Numbered from the stretch's first letter, positions 33,075 to 41,326 are shown. The stretch: 64,000 nt of DNA from Candidatus Magnetominusculus xianensis (GCA_001541255.1 LNQR01000032.1:18921-82920), one strand, 5' to 3'. Program-made: numbers and translations. The notes: generated by a model not told the origin, from the letters alone.

Positions 33075-33812
33075 TTATGGCACGGGCGGCCATGGTGTTT
33101 TCGGGGCGTCGTCTGTACTAATTTCACCTTTCACCATTAAGCCATCATGCCCCTGCATCTGTCTGCCATTTAACGTTAATATGCCCGGGCCGTTTTTCTT
33201 ATCATTTTCAAAACTGCCTTCGTACCTGTAGCCGCTCTTGTAGGTCAAAACGCCTGCACCGTTAAACAGGTTGTCAACGAATTCCCCTGTGTACTTATCG
33301 CCGTTTGCGAAGTAATATGTGCCATCGCCGTTGAAGTTATCGCCTGAGAACTGTCCTTCATATCTATCACCATTGGAAAAGTAATAAGTCCCTGTGCCGT
33401 GTTTAATCCCGTCGGCGCTCTGCCCTTCATATTTATCCCCTGAGGGCCATTTGTTTATACCCATGCCGTGTCTTTTGCCGTCCTTAAACTCCCCTTCATA
33501 TGTTTGACCGTCTGCGAAGGAAAGCGTACCCTTGCCGTAAGCTACCCCTGCAACAAGCTGCCCTGTGTAGACATCACCGTTTGGGTAGTATATAGTGCCG
33601 GTGCCGCTGGGGTTGCCGTCCTTAAATCCACCTTCATATCTCTCTCCGCTGGGGAATACAAATACCCCGCGCCCGTTGTAACAATCCCCCTGTGTACAGT
33701 CGCCATAGGCGGCCCTGCCCGATATAAAAAGCAGAGACATCAGTACAATAACCACCAGCGTGCCCCCAGTACCTCTGGGACCCCTTGTACGCTTTGATAA
33801 TGATGTTGCCAT
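33075..33812 (-). CDS. Exported MORN-repeat protein
   Basis: A 245-residue protein with a basic N terminus and one hydrophobic segment (GTLVVIVLMSLLFISGRAAYG), then seven MORN units of 23 residues such as GERYEGGFKDGNPSGTGTIY and GDKYTGEFVDNLFNGAGVL, plus partial units at the ends. MORN repeats form a curved beta-hairpin sheet used for lipid or protein contacts. A Cys pair (CTQGDCYNG) follows the signal and may form a disulfide. The protein is likely periplasmic or membrane-anchored. It lies between the PspA-like set and the Ser/Thr kinase gene, all on the minus strand; the kinase gene ends 32 bases upstream. Confidence 0.85.
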   Translation of the reverse strand: MATSLSKRTRGPRGTGGTLVVIVLMSLLFISGRAAYGDCTQGDCYNGRGVFVFPSGERYEGGFKDGNPSGTGTIYYPNGDVYTGQLVAGVAYGKGTLSFADGQTYEGEFKDGKRHGMGINKWPSGDKYEGQSADGIKHGTGTYYFSNGDRYEGQFSGDNFNGDGTYYFANGDKYTGEFVDNLFNGAGVLTYKSGYRYEGSFENDKKNGPGILTLNGRQMQGHDGLMVKGEISTDDAPKTPWPPVP

Positions 33813-33844
33813 ACCTTAATAGTATAATAACATTTCTGGTGTTG

Positions 33845-35257
33845 TTATGTTAAATGACTTATGTCAGTGTCTGGATATCTTGAGAGTAAGGCGTTGACCT
33901 TCTCGTCACTTTTTCTGAGTCTGTCAGACAGGGTGATCGCAAGATTCTTATACAGCTTCAGGCAGAGCATAGGCTCGGAGTTTCTCAGCACTACCTCGCT
34001 AATGGCCACAAGGGAGCATTCGCTGTCGGCTGTGGCAGTTGCAAAGCGCGGCGCTGAGTCCATCAGGGACATCTCTCCGAAGCAGTCCCCTGGTTTTAGC
34101 ACGTTTAACAGGGTTTCAGTCATATTTCCCGGAGACATCTTAGTGATTTTCACCCGCCCGCTCATGATTATGAACAGCTTCTTGCCTATACTGCCCTCTC
34201 TGAAAATCTCCTCATCTTTTTTATACACGTGTTTGCTGCTTATATTGTAAATTTTGTTCAGCTCCATGAGGGAAAAGTCAGCAAAGAACGCATAGTGTTT
34301 CTTTAATTTCAGAAGGAATTCCCTGTTTGCCGTATCGAGCGCGGCTGAGAACTTTTGCGTATCCTGAGTTTCTGCACGGCTGAGGTATATCTCCATCTCA
34401 TCGGCGAATTCACCGGCAGATTGCAGCCTCTTTTCTTTATCTTTTTCCATGGCCTTCATTATACAGTTGCTTATGATAAGCGGCATATCTTTTTGTATAT
34501 AATTTGGAGGAGGCGGGTTTTCTGTCCTAATCTTAGTAAATAATGCCGGTAAGTCTGCCGCAGGGAACGGTTTCCGGCCAGTTAGAAACTCATATGACAT
34601 TGCCCCTAAGGAAAACACATCGGTCTGTCTGTCAAGTTCGCCACCCGTTACCTGCTCAGGCGACATATATGACGGCGTTCCAAGAATCCGGTCTGCCCTG
34701 TGTATGGCGCTTTTTGATGACGAGAGCATTGCTATTCCAAAGTCCATTATTTTTGCCTGATAGTCCTTAGACTTGGTATGTTCACTAATGACAAGCATAA
34801 TGTTTGCCGGCTTGATGTCTCTGTGAATCACGCCGCGCAAGTGGGCATATTGAAGTGCGGAGGCCACCTGCACCAGCAGTTTTACCTTGCTGATAAGCGG
34901 TAAAGATACCTTGTCCTGTATTATAGATTTAAGCGGAATGCCGTCAACAAACTCCATAACAAAATAGTGAATATCATAGGACTCACCGGCATCATATATT
35001 GTGGCTATGTTGGGGTGCGATAGATTCCCTGCAATTCTGACCTCCTGATAGAACAGCCTGAGCATCTCCTTCTCATCCATACCCAGAAATGCCTTGCCAA
35101 GCCTGATTGTCTTGATTGCAACAATACGGTCAATTATCGAGTCCCTGCCCTTGTATACAACCCCCATAGCGCCCTGCCCAAGCTCGTGAAGAATCTGGTA
35201 TCTTCCAATATTAACCGCCCCAAGCGTTGCATCGCGTATTAAGTTAAATTTCATCAT
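33845..35257 (-). CDS. Ser/Thr protein kinase with cyclic-nucleotide-type domain
   Basis: A 470-residue soluble kinase. Residues about 18-290 are a complete Hanks-type kinase: glycine loop LGQGAMGVVYKG, VAIKTI lysine, VIHRDIKPANIML, KIMDFGIAML and the APE-like SYMSPEQV. After a helical linker, residues about 335-450 form a cyclic-nucleotide-binding (CNB) domain, with the phosphate-binding cassette represented by GDCFGEMSLMDSAPRFATA. The RxA of this cassette is intact, so cAMP or cGMP may control activity. There is no membrane segment. The active kinase contrasts with the degenerate one at 16291-19605. It ends ten bases before the next upstream gene start on the same strand (a GT4 gene ending at 35267). 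Confidence 0.92.
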   Translation of the reverse strand: MMKFNLIRDATLGAVNIGRYQILHELGQGAMGVVYKGRDSIIDRIVAIKTIRLGKAFLGMDEKEMLRLFYQEVRIAGNLSHPNIATIYDAGESYDIHYFVMEFVDGIPLKSIIQDKVSLPLISKVKLLVQVASALQYAHLRGVIHRDIKPANIMLVISEHTKSKDYQAKIMDFGIAMLSSSKSAIHRADRILGTPSYMSPEQVTGGELDRQTDVFSLGAMSYEFLTGRKPFPAADLPALFTKIRTENPPPPNYIQKDMPLIISNCIMKAMEKDKEKRLQSAGEFADEMEIYLSRAETQDTQKFSAALDTANREFLLKLKKHYAFFADFSLMELNKIYNISSKHVYKKDEEIFREGSIGKKLFIIMSGRVKITKMSPGNMTETLLNVLKPGDCFGEMSLMDSAPRFATATADSECSLVAISEVVLRNSEPMLCLKLYKNLAITLSDRLRKSDEKVNALLSRYPDTDISHLT

Positions 35258-35266
35258 AACTATTCA

Positions 35267-36376
35267 TTATAACATAAGATTATATAAAACGTCGGCAAAC
35301 CTTTCTGAAAACGCACCGTCTGAGAAGCGCTCAACGACAGTTTTTCTGCCCTCAGCGGCAAGCCGTGAGGCCAAAGACAGATTTTCAATAAGTTCACAAA
35401 TACACGCCCGCAAGCCCGCCCTGTCCGTAGCGTTAAACAGCAAACCGTTTACCCCATGAGTTATTATCTCAGGTATTCCGCCAACATCAGAGGCAATCAC
35501 GGGTCTTTCCATCGCCATCGCCTCTATCACTACCATTCCAAAGGACTCTAATCCACGTGTCGGCACTACCACAATGTCTGCCGCCGCATACATACGCTCT
35601 ACATCATCCCTGTAGCCTGTGAAATGGACACGCCCTGAAATCGACAAGTCGGCGGCGTGCCCCTCAAGCGAACTGCGAAAAGGCCCGTCACCTGCAAAGA
35701 CCAGCCTCATGCGGGGATACACCCCAACGGCTTCTTTAAAGGCATACAACAGGTCAAGGCCGCCCTTGTCCTCGGTTATCCTGCCAACACTGGCAATAAC
35801 TATATCGTCTTTGGCAAGGCCAAGCTCGGCGCGTATCTCATTGCGGCTGACTCTGCCAGATTTTAACAGGGGGTCGAACCGGCCAAGGTCAACAGAGTTA
35901 TATATGACCTCTATTTTGTCTCCGTCGATGCCGCTGTTAATCAGTGTGCGTTTTACGGCGCCGCTTACGGCGATGATTTTATCAATATCTCCTTTGATAA
36001 GACGGTTAGTCAGGGTTTTGAGTTTATTCATCTGATGCCTGACGATTACGGATTTAAGCCCTAGTACACGGCAGATGACCGCAAGGGGCCAGTACTCTTT
36101 CCCAAGATTGGCGCAGATTATATCGATATTGTCCTGACGTGCCACTCTGAGTATCCTATACCATGAGGCGAAGTCCATCAGGTTTTTCATCCCGATATGT
36201 CTTACTGTAATGCCCAGGGCCTCGGCCTGAGCGTAGAGCTTTCCCCCGCGCGGGCAGCCTAACACCACGTTAATGCCTTTTTTCATCAACCCACCGGCAA
36301 GCACAGCTCCGTGTGAGCCGATGCCGCTCCAGTGCTTACCAGTATAGAGCAGCAGTATGTTAATTGGTTTTTGCAT
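35267..36376 (-). CDS. Glycosyltransferase family 4
   Basis: A 369-residue GT-B transferase of family GT4. The N-terminal domain has the acceptor-side loop HWSGIGSHGAVLAGGL. The C-terminal donor domain has IASVGRITEDKGGLDLLYAF and the family motif ESFGMVVIEAMAMERPVIAS followed by DVGGIPE. It transfers an NDP-sugar to a surface glycan or lipid; the sugar is unknown. The ATG overlaps the stop of the polysaccharide deacetylase gene by one base (TAATG), so the two are coupled and probably act on the same glycan. The kinase gene follows closely downstream. Confidence 0.92.
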   Translation of the reverse strand: MQKPINILLLYTGKHWSGIGSHGAVLAGGLMKKGINVVLGCPRGGKLYAQAEALGITVRHIGMKNLMDFASWYRILRVARQDNIDIICANLGKEYWPLAVICRVLGLKSVIVRHQMNKLKTLTNRLIKGDIDKIIAVSGAVKRTLINSGIDGDKIEVIYNSVDLGRFDPLLKSGRVSRNEIRAELGLAKDDIVIASVGRITEDKGGLDLLYAFKEAVGVYPRMRLVFAGDGPFRSSLEGHAADLSISGRVHFTGYRDDVERMYAAADIVVVPTRGLESFGMVVIEAMAMERPVIASDVGGIPEIITHGVNGLLFNATDRAGLRACICELIENLSLASRLAAEGRKTVVERFSDGAFSERFADVLYNLML

Positions 36377-37107
36377 TATTTCGGGCGGCCTGGAGGTCTG
36401 CCATTATACAGGTGGAGCTTATAGGCAAAGGCAAGCGGCCCGGTAGTGGATTTAACTGATATGCGGTTTATCTCGTATGGGTTGACAGCCTGAAACACAG
36501 CGCCCTTTCGGGTAGTAAACGCAGCCCTAAAGCCCGCGGCCTTTACCATTTCAGTAGTCTCTTCGTTAAAATCACCATATGGATAACAAAAATAATCCAC
36601 TGGGGCATTTATTTTTTCCTCTACCACAGCCTTTGAGCCAAATATCTCATCACTCAGTGCCTCGCCCCTCAGTGATGTAAGAGACGGGTGCGTCATGGTA
36701 TGACAGGCAAAGCTGACCCCCTCTGCCTGTAATCTGGCAATTGTGTCCCAGTCAAGCAGTCTCTTTCTCACATTTAAATATTCGCAGTCCCAGAGATTCT
36801 CCCCGCCAACGCGTAGAGCTACAATAAATACCGTCACGGGAAACCCCATAGCCTTCAGCACAGGCCACGCATTATCGTTAAAATCCTGAAATCCATCATC
36901 AAACGTAAGCGCCACAGGGCGCTTTACCTGGCTTTGACCGCTTATGAAATTCATTATCTCATCCAGCGGCACTACGGTAAACCCTGCGGCCTTCAGATAC
37001 CGCATCTGAAGGTGAAACACCGCAGGTGATACGTAAAGCCCGGGGAGCCGTGCCCCCCTTGGCGCCTTGCCAATGTTGTGATACGTCAGCACTATTGCCC
37101 TGTCCAT
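36376..37107 (-). CDS. Polysaccharide deacetylase (NodB homology domain)
   Basis: A 243-residue carbohydrate esterase family 4 protein. The metal-dependent active site is visible: VALTFDDGFQDF (catalytic and metal Asp), SFACHTMTHPSLT (two metal His) and DYFCYPYGDFNEET. Such enzymes remove N- or O-acetyl groups from chitin-like sugars, peptidoglycan or exopolysaccharide. No signal peptide is present, so the target may be a cytoplasmic lipid-linked sugar, which fits cotranslation with the GT4 gene. The start is well placed only 25 bases from the divergent glycosylase gene. Confidence 0.92.
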   Translation of the reverse strand: MDRAIVLTYHNIGKAPRGARLPGLYVSPAVFHLQMRYLKAAGFTVVPLDEIMNFISGQSQVKRPVALTFDDGFQDFNDNAWPVLKAMGFPVTVFIVALRVGGENLWDCEYLNVRKRLLDWDTIARLQAEGVSFACHTMTHPSLTSLRGEALSDEIFGSKAVVEEKINAPVDYFCYPYGDFNEETTEMVKAAGFRAAFTTRKGAVFQAVNPYEINRISVKSTTGPLAFAYKLHLYNGRPPGRPK

Positions 37108-37124
37108 TTAAAATATCCTACAAT
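37101..37124 (+). promoter_or_regulatory. Possible promoter of the HhH-GPD gene
   Basis: TACAAT at 37119-37124 lies 18 bases after TTGCCC (37095-37100), and the ATG at 37133 follows the -10 by eight bases. No ribosome site is present. The arrangement suggests a leaderless message, as for the gene at 16291, but the -35 is weak and inside the divergent deacetylase gene. Confidence 0.35.
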
Positions 37125-37132
37125 AGACCGTG

Positions 37133-37843
37133 ATGAAAGAAAACACTGCCATACCGCATTATAACACAACTGCAGATTCACTTTCACCGACACTTTCACC
37201 AATAATGGGGGACTTCCTTGCGCGCCTCTATGAAACTCTCAATGCCGCCTTTGGCCCTCAGCACTGGTGGCCTGCCGATACCCCCTTTGAGGTGGCAGTC
37301 GGGGCAATCCTCACACAAAACACCAACTGGCTCAACGTGGAAAAGGCTGTCTCAAATCTAAAGACCAACAATGCCCTTGATCCCTTTATAATCTATGAGA
37401 TGCCGCTTTCGAGGCTCTCGGAATTGATAAAACCCTCCGGCTACCACAACGTAAAGGCCGTGCGCCTGCGGGCATTTATCGAATTTCTTGTTTTGAGATA
37501 CGATGGTGTTATTGAAAATATGAAGGAGACTTCTGATCTCAGGGCTGCCCTCCTTGAAATAAACGGCATAGGGCCGGAAACCGCAGACTCAATCCTGCTT
37601 TATGCCCTCCAAAAGCCAGTCTTCGTCATAGACGCCTACACAAAGCGCGTCCTGGACAGACACGGGGCTCTGGACTATAAGCGGTCATATGACGACTTTC
37701 AAGCACTATTTCACATGAGCGGCGCCATAGGCCCTGAGATATACAACAACTACCACGCCCTCTTCGTAAGGCTTGGCAAGTATTACTGTAAACCGCGCCC
37801 GGCCTGTGCCGAGTGTCCCATTAAGGGGATTAATTACCCCTGA
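37133..37843 (+). CDS. HhH-GPD DNA glycosylase (endonuclease III-like)
   Basis: A 236-residue DNA repair protein of the endonuclease III/MutY superfamily. The helix-hairpin-helix LLEINGIGPETADSILLYAL and the catalytic Asp in VFVIDAYTKRVL are present. The usual lyase lysine position (GxGxKTA) is Glu, suggesting a monofunctional glycosylase. At the C terminus the iron-sulfur loop shows CKPRPACAEC but ends PIKGINYP without the fourth cysteine, so a normal 4Fe-4S cluster is doubtful. A GTG at 37130 directly before the ATG is an alternative start. It ends two bases before the permease gene start region, in the same direction. Confidence 0.88.
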   Translation: MKENTAIPHYNTTADSLSPTLSPIMGDFLARLYETLNAAFGPQHWWPADTPFEVAVGAILTQNTNWLNVEKAVSNLKTNNALDPFIIYEMPLSRLSELIKPSGYHNVKAVRLRAFIEFLVLRYDGVIENMKETSDLRAALLEINGIGPETADSILLYALQKPVFVIDAYTKRVLDRHGALDYKRSYDDFQALFHMSGAIGPEIYNNYHALFVRLGKYYCKPRPACAECPIKGINYP

Positions 37844-37844
37844 G

Positions 37845-38561
37845 ATGGACTTAATATTCGATGGGGTTAGAAAGGCGTGCTTACTGATATATACATTAGA
37901 TGCCGAGCTGATGGGGATAGTATTATTGTCCCTTAAGGTATCTCTGAGTGCCCTGCTTATTGGCAGCGCACTTGGGGTGCCCGTTGGGGCGCTGATAAGT
38001 CTGAAGAAAAGATTTCCCCTGAGGCATTTAACATTAAACATATTGAACACGGCGATGGGGCTGCCGCCGGTTGTGGTGGGGTTGTTTCTCTATCTGATGC
38101 TGTCAAGGAGGGGGCCGCTGGGTTTCATGGGGCTGTTATATACTGCCCCGGCGATGATAATAGCCCAGAGCGTTTTGGCCTTTCCAATAGTGGCGTCGCT
38201 TAGTTACGCGGCTATTAACGGTGTGCCGCCAATAATACGGCAGGCTGCCCTGTCGCTTGGGGCTGCGCCGTTTCAGGCAGCGATGGCAATAGTGAAGGAG
38301 GCACGATATGGGATAATCTCCGGCGTGATGGCGGCCTTTGGGCGGCTTAGTGCCGAGGTAGGGGCGGTGCTAATAGTTGGTGGAAATATAGCAGGGCGAA
38401 CGAGGGTAATTACGTCGGCCATAGTGCTGGAGACGGACAAGGGGGATTTCTCTGAGGCCATAGCGCTGGGGATTGTGCTGCTTGGCATCTCACTTAGCGT
38501 TAATATTGCATTATATTTTTTTTCTAAACGGGGGCGGGCAACGGGGTATCTTTGGGTCTGA
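37845..38561 (+). CDS. tupB: ABC permease, tungstate/molybdate type
   Basis: A 238-residue membrane permease of the TupB/WtpB type. The EAA-like loop region and LPPVVVGLFLYLMLSRRGPL then APAMIIAQSVLAFPIV are typical for tungstate importers. Five or six membrane segments are expected. ATG 37845 gives the family N terminus MDLIFDGVRKACLLI; longer frames overlap the glycosylase gene. The ATPase gene follows with a ten-base overlap. No tupA-like binding protein gene is next to them, so the specificity (tungstate, molybdate or another anion) is inferred from the permease alone. Confidence 0.82.
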   Translation: MDLIFDGVRKACLLIYTLDAELMGIVLLSLKVSLSALLIGSALGVPVGALISLKKRFPLRHLTLNILNTAMGLPPVVVGLFLYLMLSRRGPLGFMGLLYTAPAMIIAQSVLAFPIVASLSYAAINGVPPIIRQAALSLGAAPFQAAMAIVKEARYGIISGVMAAFGRLSAEVGAVLIVGGNIAGRTRVITSAIVLETDKGDFSEAIALGIVLLGISLSVNIALYFFSKRGRATGYLWV

Positions 38562-39235
38562 GCGTCAGTGTATCTGAATTAAAAAAGTCCTATGGGGAAT
38601 CTGTAGTCCTTGACGGCTGCGCGTACAGGTTTGAAAGCGGCTCTGTGTATGCCGTAATGGGGCAAAACGGCTCAGGGAAATCAACACTTTTCAGACTCTG
38701 CACATTTTTAGAGCAGCCGGACTCTGGCAGGGTGGATTTTCTTGAGGGTGGCACAGTATTAGAGAATAACCTTGCCCTGAGGCGGCGGATTACGCTGTTA
38801 TTGCCTGCTGTAGGGGTGTTTAATACAACAGTCTATGAGAACATTGCATATGGGCTTAAGCTGCGAAAAGTAAGCAGGCATGAAGTAGAGGAAAAGGTAC
38901 TAAATGCTGCTGAGATGGTCGGTCTGAAGGACAAACTCAGACGCCGTGCCGTGACACTCTCAAGCGGTGAGACTCAGCGCATGGGTCTGGCACGTGCGCT
39001 GGTTATCTCCCCCTCAGTCCTGTTTCTTGACGAACCAACCGCTGCGGTGGACGCCAACAACTCAAAGGCAATAGAAGATATCATCCAAGGCATCAGGCAT
39101 ACTCTAAAGGCAGCCATAATCCTCTCCACGCACGACGCCGGATTTGCCCGCAGGGTATCTGACAAGGTCTTAACCCTCATGGACGGAAGACTTACTGAAC
39201 AATTGACTGATACCCCAAATAACCCAGACATCTAA
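38552..39235 (+). CDS. tupC: ABC transporter ATPase, tungstate type
   Basis: A 227-residue ATP-binding subunit. Walker A is GQNGSGKSTLF, the Q-loop region is LLLPAVGVFNTTVYENIAYG, the signature is LSSGETQRMGLARAL, Walker B is SVLFLDEPTAAVD and the switch His is in ILSTHDAGF. It pairs with the upstream permease, with which it overlaps by ten bases. The start is TTG 38552, with CGGGGT upstream; the product then begins GLSVSVSELKKSYGE, a normal ABC opening. A transporter needs a binding protein, which is not in this operon. Confidence 0.88.
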   Translation: MGLSVSVSELKKSYGESVVLDGCAYRFESGSVYAVMGQNGSGKSTLFRLCTFLEQPDSGRVDFLEGGTVLENNLALRRRITLLLPAVGVFNTTVYENIAYGLKLRKVSRHEVEEKVLNAAEMVGLKDKLRRRAVTLSSGETQRMGLARALVISPSVLFLDEPTAAVDANNSKAIEDIIQGIRHTLKAAIILSTHDAGFARRVSDKVLTLMDGRLTEQLTDTPNNPDI

Positions 39236-39268
39236 AATCAATCCATGCTTGCTCTTGACAAAAACTTC

Positions 39269-39297
39269 TTGACACTATCGCGCTTATGTATTATACT
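39269..39297 (+). promoter_or_regulatory. Strong promoter of the cytochrome gene
   Basis: TTGACA at 39269-39274 and TATACT at 39292-39297 are 17 bases apart, one base from full consensus. The cytochrome ATG follows at 39394 with AAAGGAGG before it, giving a leader of about 90 bases. No hairpin in the leader was recognised. Confidence 0.7.
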
Positions 39298-39393
39298 AAT
39301 ATAAGTTGATTCATAGTTAAGGGCTGTTTAAAAAGGTACAGTATTTAGTGGGGGCAGCTTATAAACCTAAGTACCATATTAAAGGAGGCCGCT

Positions 39394-39825
39394 ATGAGAT
39401 TTAAGCAACTGTCCGCGTTGACAATCACAGTAGTTTTTTTAATGGCTGGAATGTCGTTATCATGGGCTGAGAAGTCCCCACCTAAGGCATATCTTGGGAA
39501 GATGCCGTTGGAGCATGTTGGGATGGCCTGTACCAATTGCCACGGTGACAGCGGCCCTAAAAACGTAAAAATGGGAAACCACCCTGGGCAGGCGTGTACA
39601 GACTGCCACGAACTAGGCACTACTAAAGCCGATGGGAAGAAAAAATTCGCCGAAGTTATTAAAACCCCTCTGGCTGGCAAGATGATGTTAGAACATGAGA
39701 ATATGGACTGTAGGACTTGCCACGGCGCTAAGGGGCCTAAGGGTATGGCGGACAAAGTTAAACAAATGATGAGCCATAAATCTTTTGATTGTACAAAATG
39801 CCACACAGTAGAGGTAGTCAAATGA
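39394..39825 (+). CDS. Periplasmic tetraheme cytochrome c (c3/c7-like)
   Basis: A 143-residue exported protein with a signal peptide (LTITVVFLMAGMSLSWAEK) and four CxxCH heme sites: CTNCH, CTDCH, CRTCH and CTKCH. The spacing and size match small multiheme cytochromes of the cytochrome c3/c7 group, which carry electrons in the periplasm between dehydrogenases and reductases. Many Lys and Met residues surround the hemes. It has its own strong promoter and ribosome site and appears monocistronic. The redox partner is not in the window. Haem attachment requires cytochrome maturation genes, not seen here. Confidence 0.92.
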   Translation: MRFKQLSALTITVVFLMAGMSLSWAEKSPPKAYLGKMPLEHVGMACTNCHGDSGPKNVKMGNHPGQACTDCHELGTTKADGKKKFAEVIKTPLAGKMMLEHENMDCRTCHGAKGPKGMADKVKQMMSHKSFDCTKCHTVEVVK

Positions 39826-39836
39826 TTATAATAAAA

Positions 39837-39915
39837 GGAGTACGTTATGTACGTAAGCATTATTTCCCGGATTTACGCCGAGCGGTTAAATAATCTTATA
39901 CTACTAACGTACTCC
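39837..39915. repeat. Inverted repeat flanking a short open frame
   Basis: GGAGTACGTTA at 39837-39847 is the inverted complement of TAACGTACTCC at 39905-39915, 57 bases apart. Between them a 36-codon frame opens at ATG 39848 with AAAAGGAG before it. Whether it is a long hairpin at the end of the cytochrome message, a small gene or an element end cannot be told. Confidence 0.45.
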
Positions 39916-39961
39916 ATATTTCCAATCCCGCTATTGCAACGGAATATGCAGCAGTAGTTTC

Positions 39962-40375
39962 TCAACCTGAAGTTTTATCACCCGACTTTAATAATCTGCG
40001 TGTTATTGTTCGTGCAATGGCATATATGACACCAAGTATAAACAATGGTATTGAAACTGCATTGTTCCAAAGAGGTAGGTGTTCTGTCGGCTGGCTGGTC
40101 ATATTTGAATTAGAAGGGTTATTCTTATCACTTATCGCTAAGGCTATGTTCTTAAAGTATTTTAGAGTGACACGAGTTAAAAAGATGCGCTTGATGTTCA
40201 AATCGTGTTTCAGGATTTTAACTGCCCCATAGTTGAAACCGCCTTCAGTAAGCTCCATAAACATCTGAAGGGGGCAGAGATAACTTTCCATTGCCATTTT
40301 TATTTCCACAGTATTGGTAAATGCCTTATACAGGCTGTATATTTTGTTATATCCTGGTTTTAAAATTACATTCAT
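39962..40375 (-). CDS. Doubtful hypothetical protein, 137 aa
   Basis: An open frame of 137 residues without a recognisable family. It has a weak hydrophobic stretch near the C terminus (AVSIPLFILGVIYAIARTI) and no ribosome site before the ATG. The opposite strand has a 71-codon frame over the same bases, also unremarkable. If neither is real, the stretch 39826-40412 (587 bases) holds only the inverted repeat described above. I list it as possible because it is the longest frame there and could encode a small membrane protein. Confidence 0.3.
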   Translation of the reverse strand: MNVILKPGYNKIYSLYKAFTNTVEIKMAMESYLCPLQMFMELTEGGFNYGAVKILKHDLNIKRIFLTRVTLKYFKNIALAISDKNNPSNSNMTSQPTEHLPLWNNAVSIPLFILGVIYAIARTITRRLLKSGDKTSG

Positions 40376-40412
40376 AAAGTACCATTGTAAGGGCGTAGAG
40401 TTTTAATTCACG

Positions 40413-40613
40413 TTACGCTTCGATTTTGAACGCAACTTCTGCTTTTACACGAAATCTTGAAACATTCTCCTGTTCAAGTCTAACGTCGAACTCGGTAACT
40501 TTTATACGGGTTATCCCTCTGAGGCTGGTTTGGGCTTCCTTAATGAGGTTCGTTGTGGCATCTTCCCAACTGACTGGTGATTCTCCTACTAATGTGATGA
40601 TCTTTGATACCAT
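40413..40613 (-). CDS. Dodecin family protein
   Basis: A 66-residue protein matching dodecins in full: SKIITLVGESPVSWEDATTN at the start, then ITRIKVTEFDVRLEQENVSR and FRVKAEVAFKIE. Dodecins form hollow dodecamers that store flavin or a coenzyme A-type ligand in the cytoplasm. The usual flavin-stacking tryptophan (here in SWEDA) is present. AAAGGAGG lies seven bases before the ATG. It stands between unrelated genes and likely has its own transcript. Confidence 0.92.
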   Translation of the reverse strand: MVSKIITLVGESPVSWEDATTNLIKEAQTSLRGITRIKVTEFDVRLEQENVSRFRVKAEVAFKIEA

Positions 40614-40872
40614 GTTTTACCTCCTTTGCTCACGTTTAACTTTTCTACGCCCTTACAACACCTTATAAATTCAGCCTTTACTTGTCATTTGATATCTTAA
40701 GTCAATGCCGCCAGACAATCTGCAGCTCCAGCGGGGTATTCTTCCTTTCGGCTGACGCCAGGGCAAACGCACAACATTGGAAAGTTCCCCTCCTGCCGGA
40801 GCCAAAGGGGATTGGCAATCTTTGTTTTACATCTGCCCTGCCATACCATGCCGAAAGATAATCACACCCGAG
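40614..40872. other. Intergenic region with IS-end-like 13-mer
   Basis: Between dodecin and the membrane protein no gene is convincing. At 40759-40771 the 13 bases CAGGGCAAACGCA match the start of the 22-bp repeat at 24190 and 24758, so this may be another trace of the same element family. After it the sequence AGTTCCCCTCCTGCCGGAGC has a small GC-rich hairpin potential but no clear function. Confidence 0.4.
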
Positions 40873-41250
40873 TTAAAAATAGGAATAAATAACAAGCATT
40901 CCTACAAGCGACATAATGACCGTAAGTATAAGCGTCTTGGGGATATTGTCCACCACTCTGTTGTGCCTCAAAATGCTTTCAGCAAGGCCGAACAAAGATA
41001 TTAGCAGCAAAACAACCATCATGATGAACACATTTTTCAACATGGCAATATCCCAGTATGCCCTTGCCTCTCTGGATATACTGATGGTCATTTGAATTGC
41101 AGGGCGTTCCGGCATTGCAAAATACAAACACACACACACGATGGAGATTATCAACCAGCAGGTAGTTGTTACCCACCTCGTTGACTTTACGATTACATCA
41201 GGGCACTGTCTTCTGTCAATTCCTACGGGCTGCCTTTGTGTTATTACCAT
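40873..41250 (-). CDS. Small membrane protein, unknown function
   Basis: A 125-residue protein with three likely membrane segments: WLIISIVCVCLYFAM, NVFIMMVVLLLISLFGLA and LILTVIMSLVGMLVIYSYF, and a basic N terminus (VITQRQPVGIDRRQCPDVIV). AGGAGG precedes ATG 41250 by nine bases; a TTG two codons earlier is too close to it. No family is recognised. The gene is divergent from leuS, with the AT-rich inverted repeat at 41299-41326 in between. Confidence 0.75.
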   Translation of the reverse strand: MVITQRQPVGIDRRQCPDVIVKSTRWVTTTCWLIISIVCVCLYFAMPERPAIQMTISISREARAYWDIAMLKNVFIMMVVLLLISLFGLAESILRHNRVVDNIPKTLILTVIMSLVGMLVIYSYF

Positions 41251-41298
41251 GGTCAATACCTCCTTCTTTTGTTAATAAAAGGTTCCTATTGCCATATA

Positions 41299-41326
41299 AT
41301 TATTATAACATATTAATTATAATAAT
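41299..41326. promoter_or_regulatory. AT-rich inverted repeat between divergent genes
   Basis: ATTATTATA at 41299-41307 and TATAATAAT at 41318-41326 are exact inverted copies with a ten-base centre. The position between the membrane protein gene and leuS suggests an operator or overlapping -10 elements for both directions. The leuS leader that follows shows no T-box structure. Confidence 0.4.

Noticed and set aside
40777..41004. 75-codon plus-strand frame opposite the small membrane protein
   Set aside because: The minus-strand gene has a good ribosome site and membrane segments; this frame has neither.
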